Origin: Hydractinia symbiolongicarpus
Lineage: Eukaryota; Cnidaria; Hydrozoa; Anthoathecata; Hydractiniidae
Direction of reading: 5' to 3'
DNA length: 64,000 nt
Assembly (NCBI RefSeq): GCF_029227915.1
Contig: NC_079881.1
Span: forward strand, 7,688,001 to 7,752,000
The notes beneath the pieces were generated by a model that saw only the letters and a program-made list of their open reading frames with translations, searched no databases and was not told where the DNA came from. Made by a program: the position numbers and the translations under genes. Position 1 is the stretch's first letter. Each line of letters begins with the position of its first letter. Shown in pieces: positions 12,701 through 23,000 of the stretch.

Positions 12701-13533
12701 TTGCTTTAAGGTTTTACTCTGTAGTTTGTCGAAGTATATGTGTTTCGAAGCTCTGACGTCTTTTAATAAAATTTAGTTTATACTATGTTTTTATCTACGA
12801 GCAACCTCGTTCAACAAGAAATAAATTAAATAAGCTTTTCATAATAAAAATTATATACAAAAGCGATCGTGTTTATAGAACGTGGTCCTTTTAACATAAG
12901 ATATTAAACTGAACGCAACTAGAAAATCGGGAAAATTACATGCATTAAAAAAATTGAATAGACACCCATGTGTGAAGTCTTACTCTACAGCCTGTATCTT
13001 TTTGTTGCTAGGTACCGGTAGAAAGCCGTCACAATTGATTCGTCCAATCGATATATACCGACCGTCTTCTGTTTGGGATACGGCAGAAATCGTCGACAAT
13101 TTAAAAGAGTTTGTTGATCTTATGGTAGATCAGGTAATGCTTGTTTTATAAGCTGTGCTGGAACAAACCGAACTTGTGAAGGATATTTAATCGTTTGTCT
13201 GTGTGCAGTAGCTTTGAGTTTACTTTGAGTTCTACTGTGATGTGATTTCAGAGTTTATTACGCTTCATATGTTGATATTTTGTTGGTAACGCTTTCTGTG
13301 TACCCCAGGTCGCAGCAAGTGACGATCACGTGGTAGACCGGGCGCGAAGTTGGTGTGAAATGATCGACGTGGATTACTACCGTTTTAATCCGACTTTAGC
13401 ATCCGATATTGAGCTCACCGAAACGGACGATCGTGTGTTACTTTCTATGTTGTGTGATGTTCGAAAATATATCATACGCAATTTTACAACGTTTGAAAAG
13501 TTGGCAAAGATGTTAGTAGGTGATGGAACGTAA
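3746..13533 (+). CDS. PLA2G6: Calcium-independent phospholipase A2, group VI (ankyrin + patatin)
   Basis: I assemble 13 exons with GT-AG introns and consistent phase: 3746-4035, 4432-4618, 5399-5555, 6024-6177, 6245-6563, 7720-7905, 8558-8708, 9943-10167, 11063-11213, 11695-11825, 12459-12668, 13012-13133, 13309-13533. They encode 835 residues; vertebrate iPLA2-beta has about 806. Order: a divergent N-terminal region, ankyrin repeats over residues ~160-480, then a patatin-type lipase. The nucleotide or oxyanion loop GGGIRG is at 511-516, the nucleophile elbow GTSTG has S545, and the catalytic Asp of the DGG motif is D676. All catalytic parts are intact. The family hydrolyses sn-2 acyl chains of phospholipids in cytosol and mitochondria and acts in membrane remodelling. 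Odd points: the short exon 4 boundary (6024) is the least certain; AATAAA overlaps the stop codon at 13532-13537; introns 5, 6, 8 and 9 hold tandem repeats. Confidence 0.93.
6599..6725. repeat. ~35-bp tandem repeat in phospholipase intron 5
   Basis: About four imperfect units built on ACATATACTTTAGTTCTGAC followed by CTCTGTTTCTTT, starting a few bases after the exon 5 donor. Unit divergence is low between the last two copies. Likely a local minisatellite. Confidence 0.7.
8205..8429. repeat. Fold-back element in phospholipase intron 6
   Basis: The ends are a perfect 13-bp inverted repeat: GTCTTTTTCAGGA at 8205-8217 and its complement at 8417-8429. The interior is unusually GC-rich for the window and has several GTGCGAT/ATCGCAC arms (for example near 8223, 8335 and 8395), so it could fold into a long branched hairpin. 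CGCTA occurs just outside both ends (8197-8201 and 8431-8436), a possible but not flush target duplication. Probably a small MITE. Confidence 0.6.
8464..8548. repeat. 24-bp minisatellite next to the exon 7 acceptor
   Basis: Three full units and one partial of ACAGTAATTTTCTAACTCTC plus ACCC, ending about ten bases before the splice acceptor of phospholipase exon 7 (8556-8557). The repeat is pyrimidine-rich and lies where the branch point and polypyrimidine tract would be. Confidence 0.7.
8814..8858. repeat. 45-bp near-perfect palindrome in phospholipase intron 7
   Basis: CTTAATTTGTATGGTACC is followed by CATACAAATGGTGCC and the complementary arm ending AATTAAG. The inner GTATGGTACCATAC is a perfect palindrome by itself. 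It could form a strong hairpin in the intron RNA. Function unknown. Confidence 0.6.
9634..9700 (+). repeat. Short interspersed repeat, copy A (phospholipase intron 7)
   Basis: Begins CCAAGTAAATTTTTT and ends GGATGCATGAAATAG plus a few bases. It matches a second copy at 10654-10722 over about 65 bases with scattered changes, both in + orientation. No coding content. Confidence 0.6.
10168..10226 (+). repeat. 29-bp tandem duplication covering the exon 8 splice donor
   Basis: The sequence around the exon 8 donor (TAG followed by GTATGTGTGTCTC) is repeated 29 bases downstream, creating a second donor after 10196 with an identical downstream context. Using the second donor would add 29 bases and shift the frame just after the catalytic serine exon. 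Confidence 0.7.
10654..10722 (+). repeat. Short interspersed repeat, copy B (phospholipase intron 8)
   Basis: Begins CCAAGTAATTTATTAC and includes CTTTATGCTGGCAGGCG and GGATGCACGAAATA. It is the partner of the copy at 9634-9700. The family is unidentified. Confidence 0.6.
11290..11560. repeat. Degenerate ~38-bp tandem repeat in phospholipase intron 9
   Basis: Six or seven degraded units share GCCCTAATGGCGC followed by TTA or GTAA and ATGGTA. Unit length varies and no reading frame is maintained, so this is an ageing minisatellite. Confidence 0.6.
11955..12320. repeat. TTCGCGAA-rich interspersed repeat (phospholipase intron 10)
   Basis: Multiple TTCGCGAA and TTGCGCGAA palindromes occur in an otherwise AT-rich stretch (for example near 11970, 12030 and 12290). 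Similar clusters lie at about 16960-17150 (and its duplicate 22410-22600) and 57480-57850, so this is a dispersed family. Ends were not defined. Confidence 0.45.
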
Positions 13534-13913
13534 TAAAAACTTCATCAGAACAGACGTGTTAAGAAAACAAGACCTTAGTGCTTATTCTGAATTCTTTGAG
13601 ACGCCGCATGGATTGTTTACAATTTTTGACCCCCAATCCCCTTCTTCAACCCGCGTCAACTTTGCTTTACTCCTCTCCCCTGAGTTGACGTCATCTTTTG
13701 AAAGAATCCTCCCCCTTAAGTCTAGATTGAGCGAAAAAACTTTGAACGAAAAGCAACGCTAATGATCACATTCAGTAATCCTTCAGTGTAAGATTTTTTA
13801 CGGGAATTTTTAGCGTCGCATAAGAAACTTTTGCTTAAGTTTAAAAAATTTAGCGTTTGAAAATTATAAAGGTTGACGTCAACAGGAGTGTCACCTTACC
13901 TTTTCCCCGTCAA
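13534..13913 (+). other. 3'UTR and downstream flank of the phospholipase gene
   Basis: The segment starts with a polyadenylation-like AATAAA overlapping the stop codon, followed by pyrimidine-rich DNA and two TGACGTCA-like palindromes (near 13685 and 13873). No gene seen. Confidence 0.4.
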
Positions 13914-14075
13914 CTACAATCTCAGACAAAATATTTCGTCAAAACTCAAAAAAAATACACAACTGTCAAAACATTCCCCATCCCTCTTTCCCGGTCTCGC
14001 AACACTGTCACAGCACCGATAGTGTGGGAGGGGGCAAATTCACAATTTTGACATATATTTTGTCTGGGATTGTAG
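13914..14075. mobile_element. Small MITE with ~30-bp terminal inverted repeats
   Basis: The left end CTACAATCTCAGACAAAATA (from 13914) is complementary to the right end, whose complement begins CTACAATCCCAGACAAAATA (from 14075). The match continues through GTCAAAA with about four differences. CGTCAA and CGTTAA flank the two ends, possibly a decayed target duplication. It has no coding capacity of its own. Confidence 0.65.
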
Positions 14076-14652
14076 CGTTAACTTTACCATAACTCCCCTA
14101 CACCCTAACGGTTAACTTCGGTTGTGATCATTTCCGCATAACGGTGTATTTTGGTTATGTGATCATACATGTCAAGAGCTACTTAGAGGTGTTTTGATTC
14201 GCCAGTTTCTTTTTATATGTGCACATTCTTTTTAACCGCGCTTTTACACTTGGATATCGCATTTTACACTCTTATATATCACGTTTTTAGGTGACATTTT
14301 TTGACCTTCCTAGAAAGGTTATTTCCAGGATGATTTGTACTGCTTTGTAGCGTATATAAAGCCCAGTTTTATACTTCTCTTTATGAAAATTTTGTATCTA
14401 TATTGTAATTATGTAAAGAATAATATTATTTCGACCGGTTAAAAATTTCGAAACAAAAAAATGTCTTCATAATCAAAACCCAGTGGCGTGAGAAATTTCC
14501 GCCTTAATTTTTTTTGGTTGGAAAAGTACAGCTAATTTCCGGCCAAATTCAAGGTAGAATTGTAAGAATCATGACCAGGTTGCTTATTTCGCTAAAAAAA
14601 AATGTGTTAATTTCGAAACTAATTTGGCTAAAAGCAGTATTTAGGTAATTTT
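14076..14652. other. Intergenic DNA between phospholipase gene and PMM duplication
   Basis: No gene, RNA or clear element seen. AT-rich with short homopolymers. The segmental duplication starts at 14653. Confidence 0.4.
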
Positions 14653-16129
14653 AATATCGCCAGCATTTTTAGTTTGTTTTTTAAGCGACAGGCCAACCTC
14701 GTAAGCCATAAGTAATCCTTCTTGCTACAAATTGATGGCTCGAAAAAAAGTCAAATTGTGTTTTAAATCGACTCACGAAGTAACCCAACCTCGTCCCCAG
14801 GGGGTTACTTATCGCCTATGTTGAGGCTTCCCGCTATTAGGGACTACTAAAAACGAATAGATATTTCGTACGGACAGTTTGCAAATACAACTTTTCGCAT
14901 GTAAATTCAATGGTTGTAGCAAATGGAACAAGAATAAAAGAAAACTTAGAAAATTTTGGAAACTAAACAATGCAGTTGAAAGAGAGACCAAAACTTGCAT
15001 TCAAAGATAACCCACTTTGTTTTTTGTACAACAAAAAAATAGTTTCTTGTATATATTCAATACTATGGTAAAACAGAGTTTACCGTTTCGATTAACTTGC
15101 GCGTTGAAGAGATGACCGGCCAGGCAAACTTATTGCGTATATGCTGATCGCATCTTCCCAGTGAAAACATTTTATGTAAACGTAATCGACAAGTAATTCC
15201 GTATCGCTACCAGGTTACAAAACAAGACAACGAAATAGAACGACTTCGTTAATCGCTTAAATGAAAAAACAAAAAAAAACACTGATCCTTTGATACATAA
15301 ATATAGAATTATAATGGCTAAATAAATACATGAAAACTAATGGAAATCGACGTACACAAAAACATAAGTTGATAACTATCCTTCTTCCCTTTTACTGCAA
15401 TTTTCTACTAAATTATAGATGTTACATGGCGAGGATATACATCGAAACAGAGCGTTAGGATCTTGAATCCGCTAATTTGAATGGTTTGAATTAAAACATT
15501 TACTATTTCGAACAGCTCTTACAAAGAAGTATTTAAACAACAAAAACCAAGTAACTTTATCCCCAAAGAACTTCGACATTTCGCGATTTTTAAGCATTTT
15601 GTCAAACATTTATGCCCTCGAGTTTCTTTATCGCAAAAATATCGCAGTCGTTAAAATTTGTTGCCTAAAACTTATGTAGTAATATTGACAATTTATTACC
15701 TCTGTTGCAAATTTTTTTTGCTCTAAAACGATTTCCTGTTAGCGCTGCCTCTCACATTAAAAATAATTAAAAAAAAATACAACTTTAGCGTAAAAGTCGC
15801 TTTGCATTAAGGTGTTTTTGGCCGCTTTTAGTGTTTAGAATCTTGACATGTGAATTTTTTGTGGACGCAACGCCTGTATTTTAGCAAAACCTTCTTAGCA
15901 ATCAATAAAAACATAGAAAACGCTGCCATCTTTAACGTAAATGGAAAATTGAAGACCTTGATGGAAAACAACTTTCAGTAACTAAATGTAAACTCTTTCC
16001 AATCTCTTTTAAAAGTTGCTTATATAAAAAATATAGTGCAGATATAAATATACTATATATGACACCCATATCCATATTAAAATATATTGCACCTACATTA
16101 AATTCTAAATCAAATCTAGCTAGCTGAAA
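14653..16129. other. Non-coding part of duplication copy 1, downstream of PMM exon 7
   Basis: It lies 3' of the PMM exons on the minus strand. A 63-codon minus ORF here recurs unchanged in copy 2 but has no recognisable domain and looks incidental. No other gene seen. Confidence 0.4.
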
Positions 16130-18986
16130 CTATTTAAAAAATATTTCCTTCACTTGATTCATAGTATCTTCAGGACTTGTTACTTTATGACCAATCGTTC
16201 GTCCATGTATATCTCGTGGTCATTCTGACCCTGTGAAAAAATTTTTTAGGGGTGTCAATTCTGTGGAGTTGGGGAAGTTTAGGGAAGATCGCTACATTTA
16301 ATTCCTATAAAGTATACCACTAAATAATCGACCACCGCCTCCCGCGCCATTTTCAATTGTTTATTGATAAAAATGGTAACATTTAACAAAGTTCGGAGGA
16401 AAAAAAGAAATCCAAACATTAATAATAATCTCTCTGTCTTTATGTAAGCTTTTAAAGAAAAGTCGAACTCCTTATATTCATGCCATATTAATGCCTCCCT
16501 CCCTGACACTTAAAAAAATAAGAATTAAAACCGTTTGTTGCAAAATAGGGAAGATTTTTCAGAAAGAACAGATTCTCGTGAACAAACAACGTAATATAAC
16601 ATGGTATAACATGGTATAACATGGTATAACATGGTATGCAACCTTACCTTTTCAGTTTTGTCGCCGAAGAAATGAATTGTTTTGATTTTGGACAGATCTA
16701 GATGACGTATACAGTATGTTTTATCCCAACCGAGTGGAAACACGTCGAAACTAATTTGTCCGCCAATTGAAAATTGCAAACCATAATCTGAAAATTTCTC
16801 TTCTAAGCTCTTCACGAAATCTTTTCGAATGTGATGCTCCTGAAAACGAATGTAATTATATCGTATGTAAAGACTGAAATAAAGGTTGCAATAAATAATT
16901 TCCAGCATAAGAGTTTTCACGCAACGCGAAGGTATGTTTCACGGTTGGTCTATTTTTAAAGGATTATATTCGCGATCTAATGAAAACCGCGAAAGTCGTG
17001 GTCACATATCCCTAACAAAAATGACTTTCATCAATATAAATGAGTATGTAGCAGTATAAATAATAATTCTTCGCAAATTGTGTTTACCGAAATAGTTCAC
17101 GAAATTTATTTTCACGAATTAGGTATCCTAAAAACCGCGAAAAACGCTACTTTAAGGTATTCTTGTGAACCATTAGGAAAAGAAGACAATCATTTTCTGA
17201 TTTAGTTAAAGAAAAATTTACATAGTCAAAAAAGGGCAGTAAAGCAACATCACCTGGTCAAACTTATTAAATTCAATTCTTTCCTCCTGGCTGCAACTTC
17301 TGCCAACAGGACAAACATTTATTAAGCCATTTCGAAACTCGATAAAAGTACCTCTAAAAATGTAAGCACGTAAAAAATGATGAGAGTTTCCTAATGCAGA
17401 CACATTGTAATAAAGTCTTCTAGAGAATTAAATCTATATTTTTATTTGGTGGGTTTTTACTTATTAAAAGCAAAATGATGATGATATACATATATCTACA
17501 TATTCTTATATACCTATGGATCCCTTCGACCACATTTAGTTTGTTTGAAAACCAAACGTTAGAAACAAGCATCACGAGATACTTAATTTTACGAATCGAC
17601 TCGGTGGCCCTGACCATAGAATCACGTGGACATGATACATGAAATAAGAACCAATTTGCTTTCTTTTTTAGTGTAGTAAAATTCAAGAGAAAGGTTTATA
17701 ATAATCTATACCGTTTAGTTGGAAGCTTCAGTTTTGACATATATTTCAAACAATAGTTTATAAATGTTTGAAGTTTTTCTTCGCCAATATATTTTGATAT
17801 GTTCTATACGAAAATCATAGTAGTTTCTTACAATAAGGAACTAAATTCAGTAAAAATACTGTTTTGCGAGGACATACTGAAAATAAAATGCGATGAAAAA
17901 AATTTACTTGTATAGCCTTTAGTTCACCATCTTTATATGCTACTAGACCGTTTTCAGAGAAGACATAATCGTATGTCGCAATAACTAAAAATAGAAATCA
18001 AATTCTAAATCTATAAAAGCCTTGGAGCTTACCTCTAACGAAAAAAAGTTAATTTTATTTGAAAGAACTTAAAAAGTTGTCTATAAATTTGTCTATTTTT
18101 TTTTGAAAAATCTTGATTGGTTCTTAAGATTTTGGACATAAAATTTCCAATAATTAGGCAGCACGAAGCTTTTATTTTAATTTATTAAGCTTTTATTTTT
18201 ATCTAGTTTTTGAATTTATTTATTTTGGATTTATTTGTTTGATTATTTACTATATATAATATAATTTTCTACTACTAAAAAAATAAAATAATTAGGTATG
18301 GCATTATGAAGTAGCTCTAAGTGGGGTTTTGTATTTAACAGTTTTTCCAAAGGGTCAAAATGTTTTTCAGCTATTTTTGGCGTTTTGAATATTTTACATA
18401 AATTTCAATATTTAGTTACTAGTTAGTTTAGTTACTGTATTTATGCTCAACAACATTAATTACATGTTTAAGAGCTAGTTCAAGACAACATAATCAATAA
18501 AGATTTTTTCCAAAAATTAAAGATTCCTAGATAAATTTCAAACGTCCTTCATATGAGCCCAACTTGTTTTTTTTGTGAGGAGTAAGCTAAACTAACATTT
18601 CTAGGTTTTAAGAAAAACAAAGTAATATCTTTGACTGAAGCCACAGGGCTTCCAAATTTTTTGCTAATCTGCTTCTAAAACTAAAGCCGGAATACATCTG
18701 ATAAAACTCTAGTAAAAGTACCAGAAATGGAGTTTATTTTTTGTTAAAATATATGTACTGTTGAAATTATAAAAATTTAAAAGCAGGCTTTGCATAAAAC
18801 AGTGTTATTTCCTTTTAACCCATCCATGCCTCATTGGACTTTTTTTTGTTTACACCACCTTTTAAACTTACAATAATCTCCACCCATTTGCTCTTTTATT
18901 TTTGACAAATCAGAACCACCCACCACACCAACAATAACCTTTTCACGTAACTTATCCATAAATTCTTTCATTTCAGCAGTGATTAC
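16130..18986 (-). pseudogene. Duplicated phosphomannomutase exons 2-7, frameshifted and lacking exon 1
   Basis: The exons correspond one to one with the intact gene: 18872-18986 (2), 17908-17984 (3), 17712-17803 (4), 17254-17353 (5), 16648-16839 (6), 16130-16230 (7). Exons 2-6 and their splice sites match the intact copy. Exon 7 is 4 bases short (between flanking ACG repeats, as in replication slippage), so the frame changes after the residues MDER and stops four codons later, losing the conserved C-terminal helix. There is no copy of exon 1 with the DxDGT nucleophile. Transcripts from the PMM promoter could still reach these exons by read-through and splice from exon 1 to this exon 2, giving a protein with an altered tail. 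Otherwise it is a dead fragment. If the duplication is an assembly artefact, this is a frameshift allele. Confidence 0.85.
16596..16635. repeat. 10-bp microsatellite (ATAACATGGT)4, copy 1
   Basis: Four perfect 10-bp units just inside intron 6 of the PMM pseudogene. The same four units are present in copy 2 at 22046-22085. Equal unit number in two copies of a fast-changing repeat supports a very recent duplication or an artefact. Confidence 0.85.
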
Positions 18987-20057
18987 CTGTAATCAAATTT
19001 TGAAAAATAAACGAAACATCAATAACAATAGAAACAGGACAGACCAGTTAAAAAATAATTTTAATTTTAAAAAACAATGCAGTTACATTTGCACTCCATT
19101 TGGTTGCAAAGTTCTTGTATTCGCATCATGATCAGGCCATTTAAATAAATCAGACATGTTGATGTAAATAAGATCAATTTATTTCAAGAAGATAACCGAT
19201 CTATTAAACTTATTCATGGTGCATTGAGTCTTAGTTTCACCAATGTCATTAAAAGTTGGCCCGTGTAAGACAGTGGAAATCTATTTGTGGTTGGTGAAAA
19301 ACTTTAAAGATGTTCAGATAAAACATCAAAATTTTTGATTGTTACACCAGCATAAAGTTTAAATTTATTGCTGTGATCTTTAAAGAACTATAGCTTAGCA
19401 TTTTTGACTTTATTGTTCTAATTTGTTTTCTGTGATTTGTTTTTGTGATAAAATATATTCCTTTTGAGTTTTTGTAAAGTTTATCTTAAACTGTAATTGT
19501 CCAATTATCAATTTCAGCTGATTCATATGAAAACCAGTTTTTGTTTCCTTACTACTAGTGCTAGGAATATGAATTTCTGTATTAGCAATATTAAAATTCA
19601 CATCTGTTGAAAATTAACTTTGAGGATTAAGCACAGTAGAAATAAGCGCATGAGGTGAAAGTGGCGAAACAATGTTAGTGTTGATATTCTCCTCAAGAAA
19701 TATTGAAGCAAATCAGGTTCTTTTTTTGTAAGGATTCAAATCTCCTTATCTTACTTGAATTTGTTGTGCAAAAACATACACTGATGGTATATAATCAGGA
19801 TAATCAGGATTTGTAGAAGGCCTTTTAGAAATAATATGTTTAACACAAAGGTAAACAAAGTGTCTGCTGCACCAGTACCGGAATCATACATCGAAAAACT
19901 ACTGAACAGGTACCAGATTTAAGAACTGCTGCACCGGTAATGAAACTTTACTACCGGACCCATATTTGTAACTCTAGTGCACCAGTACAAGATCTTAACT
20001 TCATTCCTAGCTTTCTTTGTTGCCTTTTCGGACTGCAATTATCAAAATAAAGTAATA
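18987..20057. other. Intron 1 part of duplication copy 1 and junction
   Basis: No exon seen. Near the end there are degenerate GCACCAGTACCGG-type repeats (19860-19995). The junction with copy 2 lies at 20056-20057. Confidence 0.4.
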
Positions 20058-23000
20058 AATATCGCCAGCATTTTTAGTTTGTTTTTTAAGCGACAGGCCA
20101 ACCTCGTAAGCCATAAGTAATCCTTCTTGCTACAAATTGATGGCTCGAAAAAAAGTCAAATTGTGTTTTAAATCGACTCACGAAGTAACCCAACCTCGTC
20201 CCCAGGGGGTTACTTATCGCCTATGTTGAGGCTTCCCGCTATTAGGGACTACTAAAAACGAATAGATATTTCGTACGGACAGTTTGCAAATACAACTTTT
20301 CGCATGTAAATTCAATGGTTGTAGCAAATGGAACAAGAATAAAAGAAAACTTAGAAAATTTTGGAAACTAAACAATGCAGTTGAAAGAGAGACCAAAACT
20401 TGCATTCAAAGATAACCCACTTTGTTTTTTGTACAACAAAAAAATAGTTTCTTGTATATATTCAATACTATGGTAAAACAGAGTTTACCGTTTCGATTAA
20501 CTTGCGCGTTGAAGAGATGACCGGCCAGGCAAACTTATTGCGTATATGCTGATCGCATCTTCCCAGTGAAAACATTTTATGTAAACGTAATCGACAAGTA
20601 ATTCCGTATCGCTACCAGGTTACAAAACAAGACAACGAAATAGAACGACTTCGTTAATCGCTTAAATGAAAAAACAAAAAAAAACACTGATCCTTTGATA
20701 CATAAATATAGAATTATAATGGCTAAATAAATACATGAAAACTAATGGAAATCGACGTACACAAAAACATAAGTTGATAACTATCCTTCTTCCCTTTTAC
20801 TGCAATTTTCTACTAAATTATAGATGTTACATGGCGAGGATATACATCGAAACAGAGCGTTAGGATCTTGAATCCGCTAATTTGAATGGTTTGAATTAAA
20901 ACATTTACTATTTCGAACAGCTCTTACAAAGAAGTATTTAAACAACAAAAACCAAGTAACTTTATCCCCAAAGAACTTCGACATTTCGCGATTTTTAAGC
21001 ATTTTGTCAAACATTTATGCCCTCGAGTTTCTTTATCGCAAAAATATCGCAGTCGTTAAAATTTGTTGCCTAAAACTTATGTAGTAATATTGACAATTTA
21101 TTACCTCTGTTGCAAATTTTTTTTGCTCTAAAACGATTTCCTGTTAGCGCTGCCTCTCACATTAAAAATAATTAAAAAAAAATACAACTTTAGCGTAAAA
21201 GTCGCTTTGCATTAAGGTGTTTTTGGCCGCTTTTAGTGTTTAGAATCTTGACATGTGAATTTTTTGTGGACGCAACGCCTGTATTTTAGCAAAACCTTCT
21301 TAGCAATCAATAAAAACATAGAAAACGCTGCCATCTTTAACGTAAATGGAAAATTAGAATATCAAGCACTAACATTTGCCGGTTAGCTGCGTCTACGAAG
21401 ACCTTGATGGAAAACAACTTTCAGTAACTAAATGTAAACTCTTTCCAATCTCTTTTAAAAGTTGCTTATATAAAAAATATAGTGCAGATATAAATATACT
21501 ATATATGACACCCATATCCATATTAAAATATATTGCACCTACATTAAATTCTAAATCAAATCTAGCTAGCTGAAACTATTTAAAAAATATTTCCTTCACT
21601 TGATTCATAGTATCTTCAGGACTTGTTACTTTATGACCAATCGTGCGTTCGTCCATGTATATCTCGTGGTCATTCTGACCCTGTGAAAAATTTTTTTAGG
21701 GGTGTCAATTCTGTGGAGTTGGGGAAGTTTAGGGAAGATCGCTACATTTAATTCCTATAAAGTATACCACTAAATAATCGACCACCGCCTCCCGCGCCAT
21801 TTTCAATTGTTTATTGATAAAAATGGTAACATTTAACAAAGTTCGGAGGAAAAAAAGAAATCCAAACATTAATAATAATCTCTCTGTCTTTATGTAAGCT
21901 TTTAAAGAAAAGTCGAACTCCTTATATTCATGCCATATTAATGCCTCCCTCCCTGACACTTAAAAAAATAAGAATTAAAACCGTTTGTTGCAAAATAGGG
22001 AAGATTTTTCAGAAAGAACAGATTCTCGTGAACAAACAACGTAATATAACATGGTATAACATGGTATAACATGGTATAACATGGTATGCAACCTTACCTT
22101 TTCAGTTTTGTCGCCGAAGAAATGAATTGTTTTGATTTTGGACAGATCTAGATGACGTATACAGTATGTTTTATCCCAACCGAGTGGAAACACGTCGAAA
22201 CTAATTTGTCCGCCAATTGAAAATTGCAAACCATAATCTGAAAATTTCTCTTCTAAGCTCTTCACGAAATCTTTTCGAATGTGATGCTCCTGAAAACGAA
22301 TGTAATTATATCGTATGTAAAGACTGAAATAAAGGTTGCAATAAATAATTTCCAGCATAAGAGTTTTCACGCAACGCGAAGGTATGTTTCACGGTTGGTC
22401 TATTTTTAAAGGATTATATTCGCGATCTAATGAAAACCGCGAAAGTCGTGGTCACATATCCCTAACAAAAATGACTTTCATCAATATAAATGAGTATGTA
22501 GCAGTATAAATAATAATTCTTCGCAAATTGTGTTTACCGAAATAGTTCACGAAATTTATTTTCACGAATTAGGTATCCTAAAAACCGCGAAAAACGCTAC
22601 TTTAAGGTATTCTTGTGAACCATTAGGAAAAGAAGACAATCATTTTCTGATTTAGTTAAAGAAAAATTTACATAGTCAAAAAAGGGCAGTAAAGCAACAT
22701 CACCTGGTCAAACTTATTAAATTCAATTCTTTCCTCCTGGCTGCAACTTCTGCCAACAGGACAAACATTTATTAAGCCATTTCGAAACTCGATAAAAGTA
22801 CCTCTAAAAATGTAAGCACGTAAAAAATGATGAGAGTTTCCTAATGCAGACACATTGTAATAAAGTCTTCTAGAGAATTAAATCTATATTTTTATTTGGT
22901 GGGTTTTTACTTATTAAAAGCAAAATGATGATGATATACATATATCTACATATTCTTATATACCTATGGATCCCTTCGACCACATTTAGTTTGTTTGAAA

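Larger units (their letters stand above)
14653..20055. repeat. Segmental duplication, copy 1 (distal, decayed)
   Basis: This 5.4 kb block is nearly identical to 20058-25505, joined head to tail with only two bases between them. By reading the two copies side by side I found: a 41-bp stretch absent here (present at ~21355-21395), a 4-bp gap in the last PMM exon near 16200, and one A/T change near 16232. I noticed no other difference, and the four longer ORFs inside are identical in translation. Such identity in introns means either a very recent duplication or two haplotypes placed in series by the assembler. Confidence 0.9.

Noticed and set aside
14809-15000. 63-codon minus ORF repeated at 20214-20405
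   Set aside because: Its exact recurrence is explained by the segmental duplication. No domain or splice context supports a gene.
16279-16509. 76-codon minus ORF repeated at 21729-21959
   Set aside because: It lies in PMM intron 6 between confirmed exons 6 and 7 and is not protein-like.
18987-20055. A second phosphomannomutase exon 1 for the distal copy
   Set aside because: No DxDGT-coding sequence occurs in the distal block, and the duplicated segment ends before exon 1.
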